Source: Carnobacterium_B sp045617425
Lineage (GTDB): Bacteria; Bacillota; Bacilli; Lactobacillales; Carnobacteriaceae
NCBI RefSeq assembly: GCF_045617425.1
Contig: NZ_JAZLIO010000020.1
Coordinates: 1-39,073 of the forward strand
Reading direction: 5' to 3'
DNA: 39,073 nucleotides
A program made the translations under genes and the position numbers. Below the pieces are notes generated by a model. The model did not search any database and was not told the origin of the DNA. It was given only the letters and a program-made list of their open reading frames with translations. Within the stretch, counting starts at the first letter, position 1. The number at the start of each line of letters is the position of its first letter. Shown piece after piece: positions 15,440 to 23,964 of this stretch.

Positions 15440-16267
15440 TTACTTTTTACTTTGTAACAATGCCTTATTCTTTAAAATATCAAAATCATCTTTATCGTCG
15501 TTTATATGCATTTTTCTATGACAATTAGGACATAATGCAATGGCATTATCAATAGTGTCATTCCCGCTCCTTGAAAGCCATTCAATATGGTGAACTTCTA
15601 AATAAGGTTTCCCGTCTTTATCCTCAAAGGGCGCAATTGTATTGCATAACTGACAAACTCCGTCCGCTAGCCTAAGAACATATTCCTTCACATAAATGTT
15701 TCTTTCATAAGTCTTGGAATATGTAAGCCTATAACTAGGTTGACCAGATACTAATTTTGCATTTTCTTCTATAGTTGAAAGTTTTTCTCTTTTGGCTTTT
15801 TTAGTTAGTATTCGTTTTCTCTCAGCTAGAACATTTAAATCAATTGCTGCAGTAGAATCACTGACTTTAAGACGAAGAGGGAATATACAAACTTGTCGTC
15901 CTCCCACTCCTTTTTGGACTTGACTTGTCATGTAGGGAGTATCCGCAAGCTCCACTTCCCCCCTGTAAATATAATTTTTAGGTTTTAACACCTCAAAAAG
16001 GAACAATGTCACTCCATTACTATTTGACTCAAAAACCGTTTTATTTTGCATAAAAGTGAAACTTTGATTCCCGTATCCCATCCCTGTATAATGGAGAACT
16101 TTTCCTTCCCATTTATTGTCATATAAACCTTTGGCGGAATTAGAAACTAACACTAAGCAATTATTAGTTATTGATTTACGCATTCCTTGCTGTTTATTCA
16201 CCGTAAATATCTCTACTAATTTTTCGTTATTGATAATTTCTCCAATTTGTAAATTGGGTTGAAACAT
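15440..16267 (-). CDS. SRA-like domain HNH endonuclease (modification-dependent restriction type)
   Basis: 275 residues. The N-terminal domain (about 25-145) has the pattern of SRA/YDG base-flipping domains: GMRKS, NCLVLVS, KVLHYTGMGYGNQ, QNKTVFES, VTLFLFEV, YIYRGEVEL, FPLRL. The C-terminal domain (about 205-262) is an HNH nuclease with zinc pairs CQLC and CPNC and the core LEVHHIEWLSRSGND. SRA-HNH proteins such as ScoMcrA cleave DNA carrying modified cytosine or phosphorothioate. It probably acts on invading modified DNA. AGGAGGTAATGGT precedes the ATG. A GHKL ATPase gene lies upstream on the same strand, separated by about 400 bp of remnant sequence. Confidence 0.75.
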   Translation of the reverse strand: MFQPNLQIGEIINNEKLVEIFTVNKQQGMRKSITNNCLVLVSNSAKGLYDNKWEGKVLHYTGMGYGNQSFTFMQNKTVFESNSNGVTLFLFEVLKPKNYIYRGEVELADTPYMTSQVQKGVGGRQVCIFPLRLKVSDSTAAIDLNVLAERKRILTKKAKREKLSTIEENAKLVSGQPSYRLTYSKTYERNIYVKEYVLRLADGVCQLCNTIAPFEDKDGKPYLEVHHIEWLSRSGNDTIDNAIALCPNCHRKMHINDDKDDFDILKNKALLQSKK

Positions 16268-16668
16268 ACCATTACCTCCTAACGTTTCTGTTTAAGAATC
16301 TAACTATTGTATGTATTGATTACGTCTGACACCATTAACATACGGAAGTAGAGAAAGTGACCGGAATTAGCAAAGTATCTTGACCTCTAATAGCAGGGGA
16401 AGAACTCACTTACTCAAAGAGTATAAAGAAGCGGCATTTAATTAAATTTTTATGCTGTTTCAGTACGTTCGATTAAATAAAATTGTTATCATTAAGCATA
16501 TTTACTATTTCTAATCCTTTAACCTATACGTTCTGTCGATACATGATAATACCTTAAAAATTTAAGGTTTTTTCTTGATTTATCAAAATGAAGATTCTCA
16601 TAGTCGATACAAAAACTATATTTTCTAAAACCCTATGTTGTAAGCTAGTTGCATTTTATAAAAATCCT
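16268..16668. other. Gap between HNH and GHKL genes with resolvase remnant
   Basis: Carries the remnant described at 16305-16400; the rest is AT-rich and without visible features. Confidence 0.5.
16305..16400 (+). pseudogene. Deleted second resolvase with its res half-site
   Basis: GTATTGATTACG (16319-16330) matches GTATTGACTACG in the res/promoter of the intact resolvase. About 15 bp later comes a close copy of its 3' coding end: GAAGTAGAGAA, then GTGACCGGAATTAGCAAA, encoding EKVTGISK. The middle of the gene is deleted. Confidence 0.7.
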
Positions 16669-18174
16669 TTAATTTGGATATGCTATATCCTCACTTTGCC
16701 AAGTTTTCAATTTAATTTTGTATTGATTCCCTAATGCGTCCTTAGCCTCATTCTTCACATTTACAAGTGCTCTCACTGATTCAGGGTGCTCTGCTGCAAT
16801 AATGATGGCTTCATCTACGGGTACTTTATCCATAACTAAACCATCCCAGTACATCAGTAATTGGTAAAGATCTTGTGGAGTTGTTTTATCCTTTTTCCCT
16901 TCATAAATTGTATTTTTGTTATTTACTGATTGATATAAGTCAATTCTTATTTTCTCATTTACAGAAGTAAATGCATATCGTTCTCTATCCACAATAATTG
17001 ACGAATCAAATTCACCGAGAATTTTCAATTTTTTCTCTCTCAATTGTTCAAATAAGTCTGTTTCATGATCGGATAATGACGCTTGTCTTTTAGGATCAGA
17101 TAATTTAGATCTAATCCAGTTATAAATAGCATTTAACTTAGGATCATCTTGTCTCAAACCGTCTTTATTAGTTGTTGTACTCGGTAAATTCACTTTATCA
17201 TCAGATACAACATTAATTCTAATAAGAATATAATTATATGAGTTGTGTTTCTCTTTTCCCCAAATTGCAGTAAAAAGATTATCAGCTAACAGTCTGCCAT
17301 TAATGCGGATTTCCACCCCAGATGTAGACATGTTGGCCTTATAATATTTTTTATATGGGGATTCTAGAGCTTGTAGAAATTCATATTCAATAGTAACTTC
17401 TCCATTGCCCAAATCAATTTCTGTAGTCCCAATCCCAGGAGACATTGTATCATTATAATGTGGACGAAGTGCAGGCACATCTATTGTATTATAGTTACTC
17501 ATGTCTAGGGATTTATATCTAATTGTCATACTTGCAATGTTTTTGGCAATAAATGTTGAATATGTATAACCTAAATCTTCTGAAAGAACTTCCATCATTG
17601 ACTTTAAGTTACTATAATTTCCTCTCAACCCCCTAGTGATAGTTTTTAACCAAGGTTTATCAACAATAAACCTAATTATTGTGCCGGTTGACTGAATTCC
17701 AGGCCAACCATCGTCTGTAATATATTCCGATTGCTGGTTCATTATATCAAACGGTGCTTCAACTTTGGTGTAGGAGTGAATCATCTTATCCTTTTCAGTT
17801 CGCGTCAATACTGACCAATTATTATTTTCTTTATTAGCAGCTGCTAGAGCATGTTTCATTCCAAATCCATGCTCATTTAGAGAAGATACTTGAGCAGTTT
17901 TGTTTCCAAGAGAAAATGCGGCATTCAAGTTTGATATACCTGAACCTGTATCTTCGATTTCAACGCTGTATTTTTCTCCAATTAACTCTTCTACTCTGAT
18001 AAGAATTTTTTTAATCTCGCCTTGATCATTTTGTAGGAACTCTGAGAGAGAGTTGTCAATGAATTCGTTTACTATTTGTGTGAAGCTATCAAAGTTCCCA
18101 CCTAATCCTTTCCAAAACCACTTTGAATCAGGAAAATTACTCAATTTAACTGTTTTGCTATTTGTAGTTATCAT
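16669..18174 (-). CDS. GHKL ATPase, MORC/Hsp90-like
   Basis: 501 residues. The Bergerat ATP fold is at the N-terminus: N-box EFIDNSLSE (37-45, Glu37 and Asn41), G1 box DTGSGIS (75-81) and G2 box GFGMKHAL (103-110). The middle S5-like transducer region and a C-terminal part (about 390-490) follow; the latter, with YEGKKDKTTPQDLYQLLMYW, suggests a nuclease-like or structural fold that I cannot name. Bacterial MORC-type ATPases are known to sit in restriction-like operons. Here the neighbour on the same strand is an SRA-HNH nuclease, so a two-part defence system is plausible. AGAAGGAGAAGTTGA precedes the ATG. Confidence 0.75.
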   Translation of the reverse strand: MITTNSKTVKLSNFPDSKWFWKGLGGNFDSFTQIVNEFIDNSLSEFLQNDQGEIKKILIRVEELIGEKYSVEIEDTGSGISNLNAAFSLGNKTAQVSSLNEHGFGMKHALAAANKENNNWSVLTRTEKDKMIHSYTKVEAPFDIMNQQSEYITDDGWPGIQSTGTIIRFIVDKPWLKTITRGLRGNYSNLKSMMEVLSEDLGYTYSTFIAKNIASMTIRYKSLDMSNYNTIDVPALRPHYNDTMSPGIGTTEIDLGNGEVTIEYEFLQALESPYKKYYKANMSTSGVEIRINGRLLADNLFTAIWGKEKHNSYNYILIRINVVSDDKVNLPSTTTNKDGLRQDDPKLNAIYNWIRSKLSDPKRQASLSDHETDLFEQLREKKLKILGEFDSSIIVDRERYAFTSVNEKIRIDLYQSVNNKNTIYEGKKDKTTPQDLYQLLMYWDGLVMDKVPVDEAIIIAAEHPESVRALVNVKNEAKDALGNQYKIKLKTWQSEDIAYPN

Positions 18175-18540
18175 TCAACTTCTCCTTCTATTAGATAGAT
18201 ATTTTGGAACTATATTAACAATATACTAAAAAATAGATAGATAATAGCCTCTTTTAAAGAATATTAACAATAATATTCTTTAAAAATTATCTGCCATAGT
18301 TTATGGATTGCGAATCAAATAAATTTAGCAACGTAATTTCAGAGGAGAATCGATTCGTATATGATGCCATTAAGGAGTTCTGCATGACTGTGGCAGAAAA
18401 CGTCGGCCAGATGGTAAAAAAACACTTGTTTTTGGTAATGGAGTGTATAAGTCTAGGTCAGAGTTGATTATATAATACAAAAAGGAAGCGTAGAACGAAC
18501 AATTAAATGTCCGCTCTACGCTTTCTTTCACTAATAAATT
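18175..18540. other. Gap with PTS operon terminator
   Basis: Contains a short open stretch (about 18310-18450) that may be a gene remnant I do not recognise, and the terminator at 18481-18528. Confidence 0.5.
18481..18528 (-). terminator. Terminator of the PTS/aldolase operon
   Basis: AAGCGTAGA (18486-18494) pairs with TCTACGCTT (18515-18523); on the minus strand a CCTTTTTG tract follows. It lies 13 bp beyond the aldolase stop. Confidence 0.75.
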
Positions 18541-19299
18541 TTAATCACTAATTTCTCCTACTTTAGCTTTATATTGTGAATTCCAAATTGGATTGTGGGT
18601 AACTAGGTCCTCAATAGTTCCAACTTTAAAACCTTTAGAGTAATACCCGTCAAGTAAACCTAATTGTTGGAAAATTGTTTGCTTGTAAGCAATTTCTGCA
18701 TTCCATTCTACTGTATCTAATATTGAAATAGCTTTATATAAAGCCTCAAGACCGTCGTTTCCTGGTGTAATAATTAAAACACCATGACTATCTAATAAAT
18801 ACTCCTTTGGTAACTCATTATCTTTCTTTATTTCAGCACTAACTAAAGCAGCAAGTTCTGGAGAACAGTTAGGTTCAAAATCTAAAACTTTAATATATTT
18901 CACCTTTTGTGTGGCTTCAGTTAGATTTGGCATGTCTAAATGACTGGTTGCCCAAAACATAGCATTGGGAGCATGAGCATGAAAAACACATTTTATTTCT
19001 GGATTAGCTCTATACGCTGCAGTGTGCATATTGATTTCACGAGTTAATTCTCCTTCACCAGAGTATACTTCCCATGTATCTGGATCGACTACTAATATTT
19101 GAGAAGGACTTAACTTTCCATGATAAGTTTCAGACATCATTGAAGGCGTCATAATTAAGTATTCTCTGCCCTCTTCATCAACTGTTTTAAGAGAGAAATT
19201 TCCACCAGCAGTATTTGTATTTTTTCGGTAATAAGTCAATTCAACAACTTCTGCTAATGCCTTACGTTCTTCTTCGAATAATATCTTTCCTTTAGTCAT
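18541..19299 (-). CDS. Class II aldolase/adducin family sugar-phosphate aldolase
   Basis: 252 residues of the FucA/AraD fold. The zinc ligands are His107 and His109 (VFHAHAPN) and His172 (LLDSHGV), with Glu88 (LTREINMH) at the catalytic position. Family members cleave ketose phosphates, or epimerise ribulose-5-phosphate, through a zinc enediolate. It is the last gene of the PTS operon; together with the PfkB kinase encoded divergently it would split the doubly or singly phosphorylated sugar into C3 units. GGAGGTCATTTAA precedes the ATG. The exact substrate is unknown; fuculose-, rhamnulose- or tagatose-type phosphates are all possible. Confidence 0.85.
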   Translation of the reverse strand: MTKGKILFEEERKALAEVVELTYYRKNTNTAGGNFSLKTVDEEGREYLIMTPSMMSETYHGKLSPSQILVVDPDTWEVYSGEGELTREINMHTAAYRANPEIKCVFHAHAPNAMFWATSHLDMPNLTEATQKVKYIKVLDFEPNCSPELAALVSAEIKKDNELPKEYLLDSHGVLIITPGNDGLEALYKAISILDTVEWNAEIAYKQTIFQQLGLLDGYYSKGFKVGTIEDLVTHNPIWNSQYKAKVGEISD

Positions 19300-19315
19300 T
19301 TAAATGACCTCCATA

Positions 19316-19570
19316 TTATTTTATTTTATTCATCATTGCTTCAGCTTTGATTCTTTTTGCTAATTGTTTATTATCATAGTCTTTGAATAATGTATTATAG
19401 CCATTTTTTCTAACATAAAAAGCGAGTGATGTAGCTAGAATGTAAAATAGATATTGTTTAGTTGTTAATCCTATGAAAAAAAGTAAAGTAGCTAATAGTA
19501 ATAGAGACATCCACTTTGTTTTTTCAGAATTTTTGATTCTCGCATTCTTTTTAAATTCTTGTTTATTCAT
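19316..19570 (-). CDS. Small membrane protein in the PTS operon
   Basis: 84 residues with two adjacent membrane helices (about 21-36 and 41-56) and basic ends. It is placed between the IIC and aldolase genes with short gaps (17 bp each side), so it is surely co-transcribed. GTGAGGTAGTTAATA precedes the ATG. I recognise no family; a role beside the IIC component is only suggested by position. Confidence 0.6.
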   Translation of the reverse strand: MNKQEFKKNARIKNSEKTKWMSLLLLATLLFFIGLTTKQYLFYILATSLAFYVRKNGYNTLFKDYDNKQLAKRIKAEAMMNKIK

Positions 19571-19587
19571 TATTAACTACCTCACTT

Positions 19588-20967
19588 TTATTCTTCTACA
19601 ATAGCTTCAGGTTCTATTATTTTTGTATATCTCTCTGAAGGAATTTTAGCATTCTTCATTTCTTTATTTAACCAATAGAACATTAACAAGAATAGAATTG
19701 CACCTATAACAGCTAGTATATTGCCATTAAAGGCTTCAGCAAACATGATTCTGAATTCAGGACCTTCAATACTTGACCAAGTAATAAGTTGGCCTTTAGC
19801 TACTTCTACTGAACCAGTTGCATTAGCTAAACCAGTTAAAATTGGTGCAAAATAGGTTGCACTATACAGATAAAGTGGTGTATAAATCACACCTAAAACT
19901 AGCATTCTATATAAATTACCACCTGTTAATAGCAATCCACCTACAGCGATTGAATAATTGATAACACCAGCTAGTGGTAAAACCGTATTTCCAGGTAGAA
20001 TCATTGAATATCCAATGAAAATTGGAACAATTAGAATGGCTGTTACCCAAACTTCAGATCTACCTGCTAGAATAGGCCAGTCCAATCCTATATAAACTTC
20101 TCTGTCTTTAAAGCGAGATTTCATTAGTTCTGACATAGCATCTGCTAAAGGAGATAAAGATTGCATAAATAGTTTACTAATCATTGGAAATAGTGCCATA
20201 GCCGTAGCTACTTGAATAGCAAGATTTAAGGAACCAGATACTCCGTAAGCTCCTGCAAAACCAAGCAATAATCCAATAATAAATCCCATTACGCTATTTT
20301 CAGAAAAGATACCTATTTTTTCTTTTAAAGCATTCGTGTCTGATTTTTTGTTAAAAAATGGTATTTTATCCATCAGTTTATTTACGGGTAACATTAAGAC
20401 GGCTGAGATATTCATAATATGTGTAACAGTCACTAAAGGAATACCTGTTAAGTCTTGAATATGTTTTTGGAACATATCTCCCAATTTTAATTCCAAAATC
20501 ACTTGTACAATAGCTGTAACAAAACCAGCTATTAAACTCCCACTTATAAAATAAACTAAATAAGCAGTTAAGGCTTTGCCCCAAACATTCCACATATCAA
20601 CGTTTAATGTTTTTGTTAGATTTAGTAAAAGCATAACAATGTTAACCCCAATAACTACTGCAAAGAAAACAAAAGCATACGCCCAAGACCAAGTGATACT
20701 AGCTGCACCTGTCCATCCCAAGTCTAAAGCTGGAAGAGAGATACCAGTGTTGAGAGCAAATGCTTCTGAAGCAGGGCTTACTGCAGAAGACATGAAACCG
20801 ATTACCATGTTCATCCCTGTGAAAGCAATTCCTAAAGTAATAGCTGACATAAATGCCTTTTTCAAAGGCATTTTAGCTACTAAACCAATAATAAAAATAA
20901 TAAGAGGAACAAATATTGCGGATCCTAAATTTAGAATATATTGAATAAAAGATTGAAACATCTCCAT
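19588..20967 (-). CDS. PTS sugar transporter IIC component, galactitol (Gat) family
   Basis: 459 residues, about ten membrane helices, with Gat-family traits such as ITWSWAYAFVFFAVVIGVNI and YIGLDWPILAGRSEVWVTAI. It forms the sugar channel and binding site; IIB phosphorylates the sugar as it enters. The ATG at 20967 is chosen because AAAGGTGA precedes it by a normal gap; the GTG at 20976 is inside that site. It lies in the order IIA-IIB-IIC-small membrane protein-aldolase. The substrate cannot be read from sequence; galactitol, tagatose and similar polyols or ketoses are candidates. Confidence 0.9.
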   Translation of the reverse strand: MEMFQSFIQYILNLGSAIFVPLIIFIIGLVAKMPLKKAFMSAITLGIAFTGMNMVIGFMSSAVSPASEAFALNTGISLPALDLGWTGAASITWSWAYAFVFFAVVIGVNIVMLLLNLTKTLNVDMWNVWGKALTAYLVYFISGSLIAGFVTAIVQVILELKLGDMFQKHIQDLTGIPLVTVTHIMNISAVLMLPVNKLMDKIPFFNKKSDTNALKEKIGIFSENSVMGFIIGLLLGFAGAYGVSGSLNLAIQVATAMALFPMISKLFMQSLSPLADAMSELMKSRFKDREVYIGLDWPILAGRSEVWVTAILIVPIFIGYSMILPGNTVLPLAGVINYSIAVGGLLLTGGNLYRMLVLGVIYTPLYLYSATYFAPILTGLANATGSVEVAKGQLITWSSIEGPEFRIMFAEAFNGNILAVIGAILFLLMFYWLNKEMKNAKIPSERYTKIIEPEAIVEE

Positions 20968-20991
20968 AGTATTCACCTTTTCTTTTATATT

Positions 20992-21291
20992 TTATTTTGT
21001 TGCAGCTATAATTTCTTCATATACTTTATCCATACCCATACCTGTTAAAAATGGAATGCCAGGAAAAACCTTTACGTTAAGCTTATCTGCTGTTTTTAAA
21101 ACATTTGCATCTGGTTGTGCAATGTAAACATAAATATCTGTGTTTGGTAGTTCATTTAAAATTGATTTATAATCAACTGCCTCAACATTGCACTGAACAC
21201 GATCATTTTCAAATTTTGATTTTATTTTTTCTGCTATTGTTGTACTGGTTGCAACACCACTTCCGCAAGCTACTACTAATTTTTTAACCAT
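20992..21291 (-). CDS. PTS sugar transporter IIB component (Gat/lactose-cellobiose fold)
   Basis: 99 residues with the phospho-acceptor Cys9 in the P-loop-like VACGSGVATSTT. Full family length. It receives phosphate from IIA and passes it to the sugar bound to IIC. The start overlaps the end of the IIA gene by 8 bases; GGAGCGGTTAATT precedes the ATG. Confidence 0.9.
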   Translation of the reverse strand: MVKKLVVACGSGVATSTTIAEKIKSKFENDRVQCNVEAVDYKSILNELPNTDIYVYIAQPDANVLKTADKLNVKVFPGIPFLTGMGMDKVYEEIIAATK

Positions 21292-21766
21292 AATTAACCG
21301 CTCCTTTTTTTATGTAATTTGATATAAGTTCAAAAACTTCAAATTCATTCTTATAAGAAATGTAATCAGTTACGAATCTTTTATCCATAAACATTTCCAT
21401 TAGTTGTGATAAAAGATTAACTTGTTTTGTAGAGTCTTTGATTCCTAGAAAGAATAAATCATGCACCTTCATTTCTTTACTATCCCCCATTTGTTTGACT
21501 AAAACAGGATTAGTTAGTCTGACGATATAAATGAAAGGTGTCTCTATAAATTCAGAATCTGAATGAGGTAAAGCTATGTTTAAGTATTGAGTAATTAATC
21601 CTGTAGGGTATTTTTCTTCTCTTTCTTTAATACCAGAAAGATAACCCTCATTTACATAACCTTTTTGCAGCAATCGGTCTCCAATAATGTTGAATAATTC
21701 ATCTTCTGTCGTAGCTGTTACAGAAAGATCTATTAAATCTTTCTGTAACATATCAGTTATACACAT
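21284..21766 (-). CDS. PTS sugar transporter IIA component (fructose-mannitol/Gat type)
   Basis: 160 residues. The phosphorylated His68 lies in NIALPHSDSEF, with the upstream GLITQYLN stretch typical of EIIA of the fructose/mannitol/Gat superfamily. It takes phosphate from HPr. First gene of the minus-strand operon, directly behind a CcpA-controlled promoter. AAGGAGGAATTTT precedes the ATG. Confidence 0.9.
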   Translation of the reverse strand: MCITDMLQKDLIDLSVTATTEDELFNIIGDRLLQKGYVNEGYLSGIKEREEKYPTGLITQYLNIALPHSDSEFIETPFIYIVRLTNPVLVKQMGDSKEMKVHDLFFLGIKDSTKQVNLLSQLMEMFMDKRFVTDYISYKNEFEVFELISNYIKKGAVNYG

Positions 21767-21826
21767 AAAATTCCTCCTTAAAGTTTAATTTTGTTACTTA
21801 ATGTTTAACTTTGTTTTAATAATTAT

Positions 21827-21856
21827 ATGATACCTTGTTGATTTTATTTTGTCAAC
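21827..21856 (-). promoter_or_regulatory. Promoter of the PTS operon
   Basis: On the minus strand TTGACA (21856-21851), 18-bp spacer, TATCAT (21832-21827). The -35 box lies inside the cre site. Confidence 0.7.
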
Positions 21857-21864
21857 GCTTTCAA
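21851..21864 (-). promoter_or_regulatory. CcpA cre site
   Basis: TGAAAGCGTTGACA (minus strand) fits the cre consensus TGWNANCGNTNWCA at every position. It overlaps the -35 box of the PTS promoter, so CcpA would block transcription when a preferred sugar is present. Confidence 0.85.
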
Positions 21865-21888
21865 CGTTGATTAATAATTTTTTTTGTG

Positions 21889-21894
21889 TATAAT
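21889..21894 (+). promoter_or_regulatory. -10 box of the DeoR-PfkB operon
   Basis: Perfect TATAAT preceded by TGTG (extended -10). The -35 is weak (TTGATT at 21868-21873, 15-bp spacer). Confidence 0.5.
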
Positions 21895-21946
21895 AAAACC
21901 AAAGATAAACAAAGTAAAACAAAAAAACTTGATTGGAATGGTACGT

Positions 21947-22711
21947 ATGTTGAAAAGCGAGAGACATGATAAAATTTTAGGCTATTTAGAACACAATAAT
22001 TTTGTAACTGTAACTGAGCTAGCGCAATCATTAGACGTTTCTGATATGACCGTTCGTAGAGATATTACTGAATTATCGGAAAAAAATGTACTTGTGAAAT
22101 TATATGGAGGGGCTCAAAAAGTAAATTTAAAAGAAAAAGAGCTTACTACAACTGAAAAAATTGAACTTTCTGTAGAAAATAAAGAATATATTGGAAGAGT
22201 AATGAATTCTGTCATTAATGATGGGGATGTTGTTTATATAGGTGCTGGGACAACAATTCTTTACGCATTACCATATATTGATAAGAAAGAACTGTTTTTT
22301 ATAACCAATAGTATGATTGCCTTTGATTATTTAATTCACAATAGTGACTACAAAGTTCAGCTTACCGGAGGAGAATATCTAAAAGTAACTGAAGAATTTG
22401 TTGGGGAGCATGCAGAAAAGATCTTTGATAATCTAAACATAGATATAGCATTCGCTGCAACAAATGGAATATATAACGATAACGTTACTACTGCAAATGA
22501 ATTAGAAGGAAGCATTCAAAAAGCAGCTTTTAGAAATGCTAAGCAGACTGTAGTTGTAGCGGATAGTTCTAAATTTAATGTTTCAGATGTATACACCTTT
22601 TATAAGTTAGGTGATTTAGATTTTGTGATTACTGATAACGAAATGGACCAAAATACGTTAGACTACTTTAGTTCTTTTGGAAAAATAGTGAATAAGGAGA
22701 TGAAAAAGTGA
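21947..22711 (+). CDS. DeoR-family transcriptional regulator of the sugar operon
   Basis: 254 residues from ATG at 21947. The start MLKSERHDKILGYLEHN is the usual DeoR N-terminus; the open frame extends upstream, but this would place the promoter -10 box inside the gene. The N-terminal helix-turn-helix (VTELAQSLDVSDMTVRRDI) is followed by the DeoR sensor domain with YIGAGTTILYALPYI and VADSSKFNV, which binds a phosphorylated sugar. Divergent from the PTS operon and joined to the kinase gene by a GTGA overlap. Likely represses both directions through the 13-bp repeats. Confidence 0.9.
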   Translation: MLKSERHDKILGYLEHNNFVTVTELAQSLDVSDMTVRRDITELSEKNVLVKLYGGAQKVNLKEKELTTTEKIELSVENKEYIGRVMNSVINDGDVVYIGAGTTILYALPYIDKKELFFITNSMIAFDYLIHNSDYKVQLTGGEYLKVTEEFVGEHAEKIFDNLNIDIAFAATNGIYNDNVTTANELEGSIQKAAFRNAKQTVVVADSSKFNVSDVYTFYKLGDLDFVITDNEMDQNTLDYFSSFGKIVNKEMKK

Positions 22712-23676
22712 TAATAACTTTAACTATGAATCCGTCAATTGACTATTTATATAATATGGACTCATTAAAATTAGGTTCTCAAAATAGATCTGAGAATCCT
22801 GTTAGAATGATAGGTGGGAAAGGGTTAAATGCAGCAAGAACGTCTGCAATATTAGGCTCGGAAGTAAAAACCTATGGAGCTTTAGCGGGTATAAATGGAG
22901 AAATATTAAAAAAGCTTACACAAAACGAAAAATTTTCAATGGATTTTATTGAGTTAAAGGTTGGAGAGACGCGTAACGCCCTGACAATTATGCACGATGG
23001 GGGAACTCAAACTGAGATCGTTGAAGAAGGACCACATATAAACCAAAAAGTTGAAAAAAAAATATTGAATGATATTTTAAGAGCATGCAGGGAAAATATT
23101 AATGTAACTTCTATTTGTTTATCAGGATCTGTAAATTCTAAAAATCAGCATTTATATAAAGAGTATATAGAAAAAATCTCCAACGAATTTCCCGATATAA
23201 AAATTTTGTTAGATATATCTAGAGAACAGTTGAAATCCGTTTTATTAGGAAATAAAAAGCCCTATTTTATTAAGCCGAATATTCATGAATTCTCTGAGAT
23301 TATTAATATAGAATGTATAGATAAAAAAGACGTGATTTATCAGTTAAAACAACAAACTATATTTGATGGAATAGATTTAATTTTAATCTCTTGTGGAGAA
23401 AAAGGAGCGATTGTGAAATATAACGGGGATATCTATGATGTAGTAGTACCCTCTATTAGTTTAGTTAATCCTACTGGTTCAGGAGATGCTACAGTAGGTG
23501 GAGCTGCTTTTGCTATAGATAATCAAATGAAAATAGAAGACGTATTAAGATATTCTATGGCCTGTGGTGTAGCAAATGCTATGGAGAAAGCTGTAGGATT
23601 TGTTACAGTATCAAACGTTGATGAAATTAGAGAACAGGTAGAGATAAAAAAAATACGTAGGCTTAGTCCGATTTAA
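22708..23676 (+). CDS. PfkB-family sugar-phosphate kinase (1-phosphofructokinase/tagatose-6-phosphate kinase type)
   Basis: 322 residues. TMNPSIDYLY at the start, the substrate loop GGKGLNAARTS and the ATP/catalytic motif NPTGSGDATVGG (Asp as base) define the FruK/LacC branch. It adds phosphate from ATP to a hexose phosphate made by the PTS, producing a bisphosphate for an aldolase. The GTG start overlaps the DeoR stop; AAGGAG lies 8 nt upstream. Whether the substrate is fructose-1-P, tagatose-6-P, tagatose-1-P or another ketose phosphate is open. Confidence 0.87.
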   Translation: MIITLTMNPSIDYLYNMDSLKLGSQNRSENPVRMIGGKGLNAARTSAILGSEVKTYGALAGINGEILKKLTQNEKFSMDFIELKVGETRNALTIMHDGGTQTEIVEEGPHINQKVEKKILNDILRACRENINVTSICLSGSVNSKNQHLYKEYIEKISNEFPDIKILLDISREQLKSVLLGNKKPYFIKPNIHEFSEIINIECIDKKDVIYQLKQQTIFDGIDLILISCGEKGAIVKYNGDIYDVVVPSISLVNPTGSGDATVGGAAFAIDNQMKIEDVLRYSMACGVANAMEKAVGFVTVSNVDEIREQVEIKKIRRLSPI

Positions 23677-23725
23677 ATTAGCTTTAAAAGAAGACGGATA
23701 ATTAGTAATTTAGTATTAAGTTAAA

Positions 23726-23768
23726 AAGATAGCTATAGGATAGAAATACACCTATAACTATCTTTTTT
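23726..23768 (+). terminator. Terminator of the DeoR-PfkB operon
   Basis: AAGATAGCTATAGG pairs with CCTATAACTATCTT (one mismatch) and a T run follows. Confidence 0.8.
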
Positions 23769-23964
23769 CTGATTAATTAATAGCTTAATATAAAATTGAA
23801 ATACCTTTATTGAATCGTTCAATGGTTAATCTGAGAAGCTAATTCCATAATTATAGGAATACTTTATAAAGCCCTGTGTATGTAAAAAAGCATAAAACAC
23901 TCTTAAAACACTCCTAAGAGACACACTAAATCAAAGAAATTGAAGAATAACCGCAAAAAGACCA

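Larger units (their letters stand above)
21783..21920. repeat. Three 13-bp operator repeats (probable DeoR sites)
   Basis: GTTTAATTTTGTT (21783-21795), GTTTAACTTTGTT (21803-21815, exactly 20 bp on, two helical turns) and, inverted, AACAAAGTAAAAC (21908-21920). They flank both divergent promoters and are the best candidate sites for the regulator encoded next door. Confidence 0.65.

Noticed and set aside
12344..16327. A 15-bp inverted repeat (AATCAATACATACAA at 12344, complement at 16313) as ends of an invertible segment
   Set aside because: A 15-bp match is not rare in AT-rich DNA of this length, and the flanks do not extend it. The better match there is the direct res half-site GTATTGAYTACG, which fits a deleted resolvase copy.
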